From the NCBI GenBank assembly GCA_945859605.1, contig OX243820.1:31458617-31522616 (forward strand): a DNA stretch of 64,000 nucleotides, read 5' to 3'. Source of the stretch: Lumbricus rubellus (Eukaryota > Annelida > Clitellata > Crassiclitellata > Lumbricidae). Below are positions 22,966-34,879 of the stretch, piece by piece. Position 1 is the stretch's first letter, and each line of letters opens with the position of its first letter. Below the pieces are notes generated by a model. It saw nothing but the letters and a program-made list of their open reading frames with translations, was not told the DNA's origin and did not search any database. The position numbers and the translations under genes are program-made.

Positions 22966-25900
22966 TATCTTGAAAGGATGCTACTACAAGTGCACATGCA
23001 TTGTAAAAATATTTTGTAAATGATCAGTATTGTACAGGCATTTATCTTTCAGAGCAGCGAGTCAGGCCTTTTTTTGTCCCAACCTTGCACATGCTGTCTT
23101 TCAAGAGCTTGTCACGCTTTCCAGTGTGCTGCACTCTTTTCTCATTGATCTTCCATGTATAATGTGAACTACTTATGAGGAGTAGAAATGATACTCTGTA
23201 TAAAATACTTAGACTTTTTATATAGGACTTTTTTTATTTCACCAGATTATTAACTCCTTTACCATGATCCCCGAATTAACTCGTCCAATTTTTACTAAGA
23301 AAATTTTTATTACACGGTAAACGGGTTAATTGTTGATTTTCTAGTTCTACAATATGAGATTTGCTAACTTTTATTATTTGTCCACCTGTGTTATAGATAA
23401 TTGTTTGAAAAGTATACAGACGCTGTAGTCTAGTTCTCTGAGGTTGATTTAGTTTGTATTGATATCGGGCATATAACTTTAGCATTAGCTGGGCAAAAAC
23501 TGTGGGTGACAGTACTAGGTACTTGACTGTTGTAGTGTTGTTTGACTCTAGTATTGGGTACTTTTATGAAGCACTTGATTGTTGTTTAGGAGTATAAATC
23601 ATACTCTTTATAAAATAATAAGAATTTTCTCATTGAGGAATCTTTTATTTCACAGGATTATTAGTCATTTATTACAATGAGAATTGCTAACTTTTGCTAT
23701 TTTTGGCCACCTGTGTAATCGATACTTGTTTGAAAGTATGCAAACATTGTAGCATACTAATTCTTTGCGTTTGATTTAGCTGGTATTGATGATATCGGGT
23801 ATAACTTTAGCACTAGCTGTGGATAACAGTACTATGTACTTGACCATTGTAGCATTGTTTGGCTTTAGTATTGGGTACCTTTCATGAAGTAGGCCTACTT
23901 GATTATTGTTACATTGATTTGATATCTCATGAGTTGCTTATTTTAGTATTTTTTTATCCATCGGAAATAATAAATGTTTAATTTATTTTTATATATCAGT
24001 GAACTTTTAAATTGTAATTTAATTAAACTGCTAGTTCATTCTTCCATTCACTCGTTCATTCATTCATCAATTCAGTAATTCATTTAGCCTACCTATGAAT
24101 TGATGCTTTCTTGCTGATGAATTGTCTTTGCTTTAATCGATAAGCCTACTTGTTTGGTTTCGATTAATTGTAAAATCGTAAATAGATATTGTGGAATGGA
24201 TTTGAGATTAATAACTGGAAAATCAATTAAATGACTCGTATTTCTAATAGATATTATAAAGGCATGGTCCACACGGCTCAATTCACGCAAGCCTGCCTAC
24301 ATGTATGAATATATACTCAATGTTACTCATCAATCAATTATAATTTATATAGCACCCCTTCAGGATCCCTACACATATAGCCTACTCCTATGACCCAAAT
24401 TCATGGGACTTCATTTCTGCCTGAAACTCTTTTTTTCTATAACATTGGTAGACCTAACTCACGGTTTTGACCCACTTGGACCAGCTACATGTAAAATTCT
24501 CTTCATGCTATAGCAGCTATATTCAATTTTAAATTTAGCATAACCTACATTCGCGTCACGCAAGCTTATGCATCAGTGTATTCAAGCGTAAAATAGCCAC
24601 TGGCAAAATCAATATAGGCCTAAGACTACAGTTGAACACCAAGAATACTTTTGATGTATTTCACGCATGTGTTTATATTACATGTATATATAATTTAATG
24701 TGCATGTACATGGGCTCCTATATATGTGTGAATATATATATATATATTTATATATATATGTATATATATATATTAATATATGCATTTAGATATTTGTATC
24801 AAATGTAGCGCGCAGCTGTTGTCACCTGCAATATTGTAGGCTATCTGCCGGTTGCAAGCGTGCATCATACACGCACGATTGAAGTCGTTTATTGAGCGTG
24901 CATGCAGAGTGTTCACATGTAGCGGTTAACATCTGATGCTATTTTTCGCCTGAGAAAGATGCTATGCGTGGTTTTCGTCTAGAACGAGGCAGTGGGATGG
25001 TTTCGATGAAAATATCTGCTTTCAGGTAAAGTACCTAAATGCAAACTATGTAGACTTAGGCCTATGTCGGACCATAAGCCTAACATGTCTAATTCTGTTA
25101 ATAAAAATGTAGGCCTACATTTAGGCCCAGTGTGAGAATTGTGGAATAATGATTAGATTGAAGGGGGTTGGACTATGATCCGCTTGGAATTGTCGTGTGA
25201 AAAACAGACTTTATTCTACTATAGGGCTCTAAGAAAGACTGGGGAATTGAAACTCCCAACCCCCGGCAATTCGCGCCCAAAAACTCACGAGTCGCTGAAC
25301 GTAGTGTAGTGTTTTGTTTTTAGAATAGAAGCGCTGACGCAGCCCTCGAAAGTCCTTCAAAACCGACATCTTACATTACATATACATGTAGGACCTACAG
25401 CATAATCATGCAGGCTTATAGGCCTAGCCTACATTGAAACTGGAGAAGAGAAGACCAGAGGGTGTGAGTGTGACATCGATTGATGCGCACAACACCAGCT
25501 CAGATCTCGTCAAGATCAATAAAAGCAGGCCTACACATATCTTATGTGGCAAATATAGGCCAACCTCATATAGAATACGACGTGGGGGCCTGCCTTAGCT
25601 GCCTACACTGACAGAAGGAGAGAGACATAGCCTACATAGTTACAGACAGACAGACAGGTACAGAAACAGAGACAGACAGACATACTCATAGGCCTACTGT
25701 GCCATGCACAAAATCACACAGAGATGCAGACTTAGGCCTAGGCCTACAGAGCAACCAAAAACAGACACATCCTTTTAATGTCATCGTAATAAACTTGTAG
25801 GCCTATGCCTACATTATTTTCTTCTAGCCACACAGGCGTCTTGTCTAAGTATAGTAGGCCTAATGCATCTATAAATTTATAAAGCTCCTTTCACATCACA

Positions 25901-26192
25901 TTGCACGTACAGAACCTGATCGAGAGTCGCTCCCAGTAGCCTACGAAAGACCCAGAGAAGAAGGTAGGCCCTATGCCTAATTTTGAGACAGCGTCGCAGC
26001 GAAAAGATTTCATTCGGGTTCCAGTTATAGTAACGGAGAACACGTAACTGGAGAGAGCTGATTCCAAAGTGCAGGACAAATGCTTTCAACAACGTCTGCC
26101 TATTTCCGGTTTGACACTAAGTACTTGTAGCTTAATTAATTGAGGCTAATTCTGATACGCACACTGTTTCGCAATGCTTGAGGTGGGGGGGG

Positions 26193-26310
26193 GCGGTAGT
26201 GCATTGGATAACACACTGGCATAGAGATCAGCGGACTCGAGTTCGATTCCCGAAGCCCCGTAGGTTAGACGAACGCAGAAATTATTGTTTTTGACAGAGG
26301 CGGTTATTGA
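26193..26310 (+). repeat. tRNA-derived SINE, family 2 (B flank)
   Basis: Partner of the copy at 6209, with GCGGTAGTGCATTGGATAAC and the B box GAGTTCGATTCC near 26239-26250. Confidence 0.6.
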
Positions 26311-27481
26311 GAATAAATTAGTAGGCCACTATATTTTAAGAAACCTTTAGAATTACTATAGTCTGCTAGCTCTTTGCCTGACTCTCCGGACCTCCCCCAT
26401 CTATCGATGTTGTATGATTGAGCGCCTGTGAATAAGCTGGTTCTCGCGACTGTGCTTTTGTCAGTAGGCCTACCATAGAAGTTCCGAGTTTACAATTGCG
26501 ATTATGCAATAATGACTCATTAATGAGCTTGTAATTTTTGACGTTTTTGTATGTAGGCTATGCCTATTATTTAGTCAGCATTGCTGCATTTTCTATCACA
26601 ATTTAGAATTTTTTTATTTTCTTGCAATGGTCTACTATGCAAAATGAAATAAATAATTTACAGAATAACTAAAGATTTACAGTAGGCTACGCCGTATACC
26701 AAAACATGTCTTAGGCCTACACGAGATCGCGTTTCGCAAAAATTCCTAGGCATCGCACAATGATAATAGGCCTACACGTAGGCTATGTCTAGATGAAATT
26801 TTTAATAATTATTATTATTTGTCTGGTTCAGGTTCAGAGACAATGATTGGGTTTCCTTGAAGTGGCCTTTTGATGCAATATCAATTCTTTTCTCTCAAAT
26901 TTATTTCGGAAGATTACAGTTAGCCTTGGGCCCACTAGTCTACGGCCACAGTAGCAGAGTTTCGTTTTGTATTCTGCGTAGTCTGGTAAATCATAAATGT
27001 TTTATCTAAAGTGTTGAGAGTATGACCCCCGTTAAAAAGTGTTTAGCGCATTATTTATATTTATGATAGGCCAAATATCCTCTGACTATGATAACAACTT
27101 TTAATCTTGCATCATTGCATGCATGTAGGCCTATAGGCATATACAATTGGCTAAAGGCAATAGAATTTTTGGCCTGAGAGAAAAACAGAGAGACATGGGC
27201 TACACATAAATAGAGACAGACAGACAGACAGACAGCGACAGACAAACAGACAGACAGACATAGACAGACAAACAGATACAGAAAGGAAGGAGAGTGGGAG
27301 GCGGTCGAGAATGGATGGGATAAAAGGAGTGACTGAGAGAAGCAAAAGAGAAACTGACGAGTAAAGGCTGATAGAAAGTTGAGTGAAAAGTTATGTAAGA
27401 GTAAAATAGAGGAGAAGGATGAGCAGAAGTAGGAGGAGGAGAAGGAGGAAGAGCAGGAAGAGGAGTAGGAGGAGGAGGAGT

Positions 27482-29139
27482 CATGGGCGTAACTTTGTCT
27501 CAAAAAGTGGTGGTGACTATGATTCCTCTGAAGCTCTGCTCAGCAGGGCAGAGAGGCAAAATGCCCTCCCTGCTCCATACCCCATGTGATGTGTAGTGAC
27601 CAGTTTGACTGTTCCGAGGTCTTTTATAGTTATTCCATAGCCTAATGAGCAATTTGCGTTTTGATGGTTTGTCTATTTTGTTTTTAATAGAAATTTATTT
27701 TTTTGTTTCTTTGAAAGATTTTGCTGCTACTTCTGTATCGATCATTAATGATGCAAAAATGCCATGCTTAGCCATTAATGCAAATTATAAGTGTAAAGTA
27801 CGCCATACCATACAATACCGGTATAACGAATTACATTGTACTATAAATTTGACTTTGCCTGAGCTTATAAAATAATATCAATAAAAATTATAATCTCACA
27901 GTTGGCACCAAGCGAGCAAAACGCCCCCTATGATTCGCCTTGGCTTTGGGCAAAGCGCCCTCTGTGTTTGAATGCATTGCAGGTCCATTCTTAGCAAGCA
28001 ATTTTTCTTGTGCTTCAAAAATAGATAGATGCAGTCGAAAATACCCTCAGCATCAAATAGAACACGGTTACAGTAGCCTACCAGTAAGCTTACATCTTTA
28101 AAGTTATTTTAGGCTTTAGAGGTCATAAGGTTTTCAGAAAATACGAATGGGTAACAACGGGCGTTTTGCCCATGTGAGGGTAAAACGTCCCTTTGAGGCA
28201 CCTTGTATTTAATTATTTTACAATGTCATCCCTTTAGAGATGTTATAGAACACAAAAGTACTTTATTTGGGACATTCAGCACTATAGATCTTACAGTAAT
28301 TTCAAGCTTGAAATGCTATTAGGCTAATCAAGTTGCAAAACAGCAAAAGCCGTTTAAAAGGCGTTTTGTCCTCCCATCCCCTATCCTTCCCTAAATTCTC
28401 TCTTCCCTCGCCTACCTTTATCCAGATTTATAAATCCAGACTGTATACAACCAAATGGATGACTTCACCTAATTATTAAAAACCAAGCACGTGTAAGTAA
28501 GGACTGCAAGGTAGTATGGACAATGAACACAATGAGGAAGCTTCTATCAGCTTTGCCGACATTGCCATATTAAATATCCAGGAATACGTGTGAACTACTG
28601 TGTAGTAGGCCTACTGTGTAGACCAGTGGTTCCCAACCTTTTTCGACTCAAGGGCCACTTTATCTAAGTTTTAGGACACGAGGGCCACTTTTTCTTAGTT
28701 AAAGAACATTAGGGTGCCTAGGGGGCCACAGTGTTAAAATTTAAATAGCTAAAAGCATATAAAATTGTTATAATTGATTCAAAATAGAATCTTTGATGCA
28801 ATTTATAGACGTCAAAATAGAAGTTATTTGTAATAGAAAATAAATACATGTTTTATTATGTCCAAATTGTCAATTTTTTCATATATTTTTGTTAATTCTT
28901 TGAGAGATGAGGGCCATTTTTGAGGACTGGCGGGCCATTTTTTAGGCCTCGCGGGCCACTTTTGGCCCGCGGGCCACGGGTTGGGAACCGCTGGTGTAGA
29001 CTGTATAGGCTACGCTTGACATCCAAATGGTTTCAAAAATATTTATGTGCAGGACCAAAAAGTGGTGGTGACTGTCACGCCCACTTTTAAAAGTGGTGGT
29101 GACTGGACACCACCGTCACAATAGAAAGTTACGCCTATG
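27482..29139. mobile_element. hAT-type transposon, 1658 bp, inserted in a purine tract
   Basis: The inverted ends are CATGGGCGTAACTTT and AAAGTTACGCCTATG. Perfect 8-bp target duplications GGAGGAGT lie at 27474-27481 and 29140-29147, inside the GGA repeat. AAAGTGGTGGTGACT repeats occur near both ends. The interior has recurring GGGCGTTTTGCCC-like phrases and no recognisable transposase. It carries a second element nested at 28624-28993 and is absent from the A flank. Confidence 0.85.
28624..28993. mobile_element. hAT-type MITE nested inside the 27482 element
   Basis: The ends CAGTGGTTCCCAACCTTTTTC and the complementary GGGTTGGGAACCGCTG are inverted repeats. Perfect 8-bp duplications GTGTAGAC lie at 28616-28623 and 28994-29001. 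GAGGGCCACTTTT repeats lie inside both ends. It is 370 bp and non-coding. Confidence 0.9.
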
Positions 29140-29585
29140 GGAGGAGTAGGAGTAGGAGAAAGAGATGATAAAAGAGGTGATGATAGAGGAGAAGGAGGAA
29201 GAGGAAGAGGAGGAAAAGTGAGGGAGGAGGAGGAGGAAAAGGAGAAGGAGGAGAAAGAGATGATAGAGGAGAAGGAGGAAGAGGAAGAGGAGGAAAAGTG
29301 AGGGAGGAGGAAGAAGTGGAGGTGGTGAACGAGGAAGAAGATGGGAGGTGGAAGAAATAGAGAAGTAGTAGGAGGAGGAGGAGGAGTAGTAAAAAAAGAA
29401 GAAATATATGGAAGAGGAGGAGGAGGAGGTGGAGGAGATGATGGAAATGAACAGACAGAGGAGGAAGAAGGATGATGATATGGAGAGGTTTCAATGACTT
29501 GAACTCTACACGAGTCAACTGGAAAGAAGATAAATCTCCACTGAAGATATTTAGCAGCAATTACTGCAGATCGAGGATTAAACAA

Positions 29586-29614
29586 ATGTATGTATGTATG
29601 TATGTATGTATGTA

Positions 29615-29646
<32 letters not shown>

Positions 29647-29751
29647 TATGTATGTATGTATGTATGTATGTATGTATGTATGTATGTATGTATGTATGTA
29701 TGTATGTATGTACGTACGTACGTACGTACGTACGTACGTACGTACGTAAGT

Positions 29752-29791
<40 letters not shown>

Positions 29792-30153
29792 ATGTATGTA
29801 TGTATGTATGTATGTATGTATGTATGTATGTATGTATGTATGTATGTATGTATGTATGTATGTATGTATGTATGTATGTATGTATGTATGTATGTATGTA
29901 TGTATGTATGTATGTATGTATGTATGTATGTATGTATGTATGTATGTATGTATGTATGTATGTATGTATGTATGTATGTATGTATGTATGTATGTATGTA
30001 TGTATGTATGTATGTATGTATGTATGTATGTATGTATGTATGTAGGCTATGTATGTATGTATGTATGTATGTATGTATGTATGTATGTATGTATGTATGT
30101 ATGTATGTATGTATGTATGTATGCATGCATGTATGTACATGTATGTATGTATG

Positions 30154-30189
<36 letters not shown>

Positions 30190-30261
30190 TGTATGTATGT
30201 ATGTATGTATGTATGTATGTATGTATGTATGTATGCATGCATGTATGTACATGTATGTATG

Positions 30262-30297
<36 letters not shown>

Positions 30298-30347
30298 TGT
30301 ATGTATGTATGTATGTATGTATGTATGTATGTATGTATGTATGTATG

Positions 30348-30383
<36 letters not shown>

Positions 30384-30473
30384 TGTATGTATGTATGTAT
30401 GTATGTATGTATGTATGTATGTATGTATGTATGTATGTATGTATGTATGTATGTATGTATGTATGTATGTATG
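29586..30473. repeat. Long composite (TATG)n array, duplication unit 1
   Basis: Nearly 890 bp of TATG, with TG (about 29620-29640 and 29757-29775), TACG (29711-29748), GGCTATG and TATATATG interruptions, then GTTTTTTGCATGAATATA. The same order of interruptions occurs at 54389-55110 with different run lengths. The near-24.7-kb tandem unit starts inside this array, at about 29689. Confidence 0.95.
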
Positions 30474-30479
30474 TTTTTT

Positions 30480-32055
30480 GCATGAATATATAATGAATAA
30501 CCTGTATAAATAATTATGGGCGAAATTCTAATCAAATCCTTTGCATATCTACTGACTTGTATAAAGCAAATATTATGCGTCTTTCATCAACGCCTTGAAA
30601 GCAATAGGTGCTCGCCAGTAGACATTAATGTGGCCAGGTCACGTTCATCAACACAAATGTCTCGTGTCATATAGTTGGTGCGTTGTAATCTATCAGAAGC
30701 AGACCATATTATTGCTGGCTTTGGATACGCTATAGGCCCCTATTTTCTGCTCGTACCAGACATGCTCTTATTGGAGTATTATAGGGCTGACTTCTGCAAC
30801 AGTATACATTATCTGTTGTCTTAAAAAGCAATGCAGATTATAAATTTCTATACTGAGCTTAAAGACAAAATAGGCCGCCATCTACGCATATATACAATGC
30901 AGCCTATAGGCTACTATAATATGCAGTATGTGTTCGCTTATATGCCTATATGCATACAGATATGTATAAGGTGAAAACCTACACACACCCATCCTACACA
31001 ACATGACTTGTGAGGCTGAGACGGAAAAGCCCTTCCGTATGCCAAAAGGCGTTAGTTCTTTTCATCTAAAGGCGTTGGCTCTATACTACACTTACTTTGC
31101 GAACACTGTTACACGCACATTGCGTTGGATAATGAGCCAAATTTAAACGAATGTTCATACGTGTGACTTATATCATTCCATGTTTCAACAAGATCCATTG
31201 GTATGTATGCATATGTTTATAGCATTTCTGAATTTATGTAGCGGCAGCTGTGTGACGCAATTGCTTCGAGCTGCAGCTGTGGTAGGCAATAAGCAGCTGC
31301 ATGGGTGGCTGAAGGGCTTGCTCAAGGACTTTCTTAAAAAGTTAACATTGTCTGGAGAGGAAACGAGAATGAGTTCTGTTCGGTACTATGTAACGAACGC
31401 CATACGCACTCACATACACACGCACACATACGCATACACACACATACACACGCACACACACCAGCACACACACACAGACACACACACGCATACACACAAG
31501 CACACACACATACACACACCTGCTCCCACATACACTCTCATGTACACGCACGAAGTGATATACATGTACGCGCATATCCGTACGAGCTCGCTGGGTTATA
31601 CTCAGATGCTTGGGTATGCACTATGTTATGTAAACTAATTACAATACGTAATACTAGGACCACAACCACACTTTTGGTTTAAACCAAGAAGTAAAGCAGT
31701 TTGACAGACTAATAGATTGCAAATGCAATGATTTATTCAAAGGGAGACCCGTGAAAGGGCCGAAACCCTGCTAACAATTTACAATGGTCATTGGTCACCT
31801 AGGATAAACATGGCTTTGAATACCGGGTATATTGATAAGAAGTTATTCTCCATGGATATACATGTACACTTACACATGTAACTGAAAGTGTAAATTTGAA
31901 TACATTCGGTGGCCGAATTGCTCTCTGGATCCGCCTCTGTACACTGCACAGCAGTGCATAGTGCATACGTATATTTTATATATTATGATATGCCAGTGTT
32001 GCACTGTCTGCATGTAGCCCACCGCCTCTCGTATCGGATTGCTGCTTTTTGTTTC
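30480..32055. other. Unit 1 non-coding, with CA microsatellite
   Basis: No gene is supported. A 152-codon frame starting at 31180 runs into a (CA)n tract (31405-31530), and its first 60 codons have no recognisable similarity. Near 31925 CTGGATCCGCCTCTG looks like the right end of a hAT element. The copy in unit 2 lies at 55116-56690. Confidence 0.5.
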
Positions 32056-32059
32056 ACGC

Positions 32060-32257
32060 TGCATCTTTGGTTGCGCTCCAACTTACCTACGCGATCTCTG
32101 TCGCCTAGTCTCTGACGTTGAAGCGCGTCGGGCTCTTTGCCCTACTATGAAGGGGCAAGTACTAGTTCCACGGACTCACTTAGCTGCCAGGCAACGCCGA
32201 GTTTTCTCGGTTGTAGGGCTATCCATCTGGAATGACCTCCATTCAAAGCTTCGTTAA
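32060..32257 (+). pseudogene. LINE tail: C-terminal end of a reverse transcriptase ORF (unit 1)
   Basis: The frame reads PTYLRDLCRLVSDVEARRAL, then GQVLVPRTHLAARQRRVFSV and VGLSIWNDLHSKLR, stopping at TAA. This is the conserved C-terminal tail of CR1/Jockey-like LINE polyproteins (APTYL.DLC, VPR…, FSV.G…WN.LP). Nothing upstream is in frame, so it is a 5'-truncated copy. A typical LINE 3'-end phrase, AAAGCGCGATATAAATGACT followed by TTGTAT repeats, lies at about 33925-33970. Confidence 0.75.
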
Positions 32258-32554
32258 TTACATCTGACCAATCAAACTTCGTTTCATAAAATTAATCTCT
32301 CAAGTCTTTTTTCTTTAGCGTGGCTGGGCTGGGAGCGCTCACGAGTAAGTTCCTGAATGGGCGCTATATTAGTCCGTAGAATGAATATGCCTGTGTGTAT
32401 GCGTGTGCTCGGGTGTGCGTGTGGGTGGTTTTGTGTGTGTTTGTGTGTGTTTTGGTGAGTAGGTGTGTTATGCAATAGCTTGCCTGAATTATTTGTCTCG
32501 TTTTTAAAAGCACTATGCAGCGCAAGATGCACGTACATGTATACAGCGGCTGCT

Positions 32555-32815
32555 GCTGCTGATGACGATGAAGATGATTATGATGACGAAGACGAGGATG
32601 ATTATGATGATGAAAATGTTGCTGTTGCTGACGATGACTTATGATGATGACGACGATAATGATGATAATGGTGATGCTGATGATTATGACGATTATTATG
32701 ACGACAATGCAGTGATGCTGCTGCTGCTGATGATAATGATGATAACGACGACGATAATGATGATAATGACGACGACGTCTATAATGATGACGATGATGAC
32801 AACGACGATGATGAT
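32555..32815. repeat. (GAT/GAC)n trinucleotide tract (unit 1)
   Basis: Imperfect GATGAC, GATAAT and GCTGCT repeats over about 260 bp. They produce poly-Asp, poly-Met and poly-His frames with no gene evidence. Confidence 0.9.
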
Positions 32816-32879
32816 GTTGGCGTTGAGCGAAAGTTGTATTCCTTTGGCAACATAACCTCTTCAAAACAAACCTAGCCAG

Positions 32880-33560
32880 CAGTTGTTGTTGATCGGCCTA
32901 GATAGAAGGACGCGTGGACCTATGAGGCCTATAGGGCTACATCATGCAGAAGCCCATGGCAGACGCCTAGGGCAGAGACCTGCATCAGCAGCAGCATGTA
33001 TAATTGTATATAGCAGAGCTCTAAATGGCAGAGGTCTACAACAGCAAACTTCGCAGCAGATGCTTATGTTGTGGGCCTGTTTTGCAATGCTTGTATACAT
33101 AGAAGAGGCCTGCGAAGGAGGCCTTAGACCTATGGCAGACTTGTATGTTGTTATGGTTTTTGGGAGAGAAACCTGTATATTGCCGAGACCGATCGTAGGG
33201 ACATACATGTATGGAAGAGGCCCGAAGACTGCAGTTGAGACCTATAGTGGACCGTGAAGGCGGACTATAGCTTAGCTCTTAGGTCTCATACATTAGAGGC
33301 CGATAGCATATGTCTTATAGGCCTTTAGCAGATCGCTATGGCATATGTCTCAGCCTCTCAGGCCTACAGTAGAGGCATGAGACAGAGGCCTTAGGCCTAT
33401 ACAGCAAAGGCTTACGGTATAGTTTCTTAGACATAATATATACAGCAAGCCTACGTCAGAGGCCTGAAACTTACGCAACCTACGCCGATGGTCCATGCAG
33501 GGCCTACGTGCTTGCATAGAAACAACAGGAGTAGAGTAGGCCTATAGGCCTATATCCAAG
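32880..33560. repeat. Degenerate minisatellite based on GCAGAGGCCTA (unit 1)
   Basis: Loose repeats of GCAGAGGCCTAT, GCAGAGGTCTAC and GGAGGCCTTAGACCTATGGCAG spaced about 20-30 bp, rich in the AGGCCTA word. Frames inside (for example 32883-33257) look like repeat translation. Its copy in unit 2 is 57516-58196. Confidence 0.55.
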
Positions 33561-34513
33561 TGCATGGATTATAGAGTGTATAGACCCATTACTCCATGCG
33601 ACGGGGGATGCATTTGAGGTGTGGCATACGATGTCAAGTGGTGATGAGAAGTGGAAATGTGCCAAGGGACGGTACTCCCCCCCTCCCTCCATCCCTCCAT
33701 CCCTCTCTCCCCTTGTTACAAAAAATTGCACACTCTCTCAGGGCTGAGCTAGCTCGCTGCAGCCAATATTGCTTATAATTATACACGAGTCTGTATATTT
33801 AACTTGCTACAAGTATTCCAATATTATTGCAAGTCTCCGTATGTGAGTAGGTATATAGGCCTACAGAGATATTCCATATACATGTATATTATGTGTACTC
33901 TTGCGCAAGACTTGTTTTGTTAAAGCGCGATATAAATGACTAATTGTATTGTGTGTATTGTATTGTGTTTATTCATCATTAATGCATACTTTAACCATAA
34001 CTAAAACTTTTTTGCCTTATGTATAAAATTATTACAGACATACCACTATAATTTTAATTATACATGCATAACCTACTCTATATGAAAATAGGCATGCTCA
34101 ATACTATCATTGCTATACAATGCATTAATTAGTTAATTATACATGTGCACTGTGTACAGTGTGTAGTGCTTTCATGTTTATGAAGGATGGGGTTCTTTAA
34201 TATCTAGGCCTATAGGACTATATAGGCTTAATTGTGTGAATATTCCACAAGGTATAGGACGGTGTTTGGACCCGCTGATTACATGTATATTCCGTGAACT
34301 ATGATGCAGCTCCTGCCGGCCGTTTATAAATAATATTTGCAAGGACCTATATTGCATATTATAATATATTTGGTAGGCCCTATCATGGACCAAACGCAAA
34401 AACACACCTAACTATGGTTATATAATATACATGTGTACATGTATATTATATAATTTTATATATACACACAGTCACGCACATATGTAATTATATATATATA
34501 TAATATATATTGT

Positions 34514-34546
<33 letters not shown>

Positions 34547-34879
34547 ATATATATATTGCACATTGCATCAGTATGGAGCCTATGGATTCTATACAGTCTT
34601 ATGTACAGTCTTGGTGAGATTTACTTAGACGTATTGGCGTATTACATTGTATATAATATATGCATATATATGTGTAATATATAGTTAGCGTATATATATA
34701 TCTATACATAAATTATATTGTTAAATGATGGGTTTGGCCAATGGCCTGCTTGTGCGTAGGCCTTTGCATGTAATAGGCCTACGTACCACTGTGTGATGTT
34801 GTAATAAACAACCCGCGATCGACTCCAGGTATTTTCTGCTTGCAACCGCAGCATCCCACAGCAACTGCAACGGCAGATT
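33561..34879. other. Unit 1 AT-rich non-coding, LINE 3' end and AT microsatellite
   Basis: It contains the LINE-like 3' end at about 33925-33970 and an AT microsatellite at about 34430-34556, with palindromic ACATGTGTACATGT at 34428. No gene is supported. Confidence 0.6.

Larger units (their letters stand above)
22152..30480. repeat. 3' flank of gene B, paralogous to 977-8405
   Basis: It aligns in order with the flank of gene A at several percent divergence. Differences include loss or absence of the A-side MITEs (near 22340 and 26352), a single arm instead of the palindrome (near 25540), an AT-rich expansion at 24725-24780 and a 1658-bp transposon insertion at 27482. No protein gene is supported here. 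The segment ends in the long (TATG)n array. Confidence 0.75.

Noticed and set aside
29578..30493. Long open frames translating to YIHT or CMYV repeats
   Set aside because: They are translations of (TATG)n microsatellites, open in all frames on both strands. The same applies to 8196-8442, 12651-12997 and 54217-55171.
31180..31638. 152-codon frame in both units
   Set aside because: Half of it is a CA microsatellite and the rest has no recognisable domain. Its identity in both units only reflects the recent duplication.
32364..32864. His/Ile/Asp-rich frames on both strands
   Set aside because: Translations of the (GAT/GAC)n tract.
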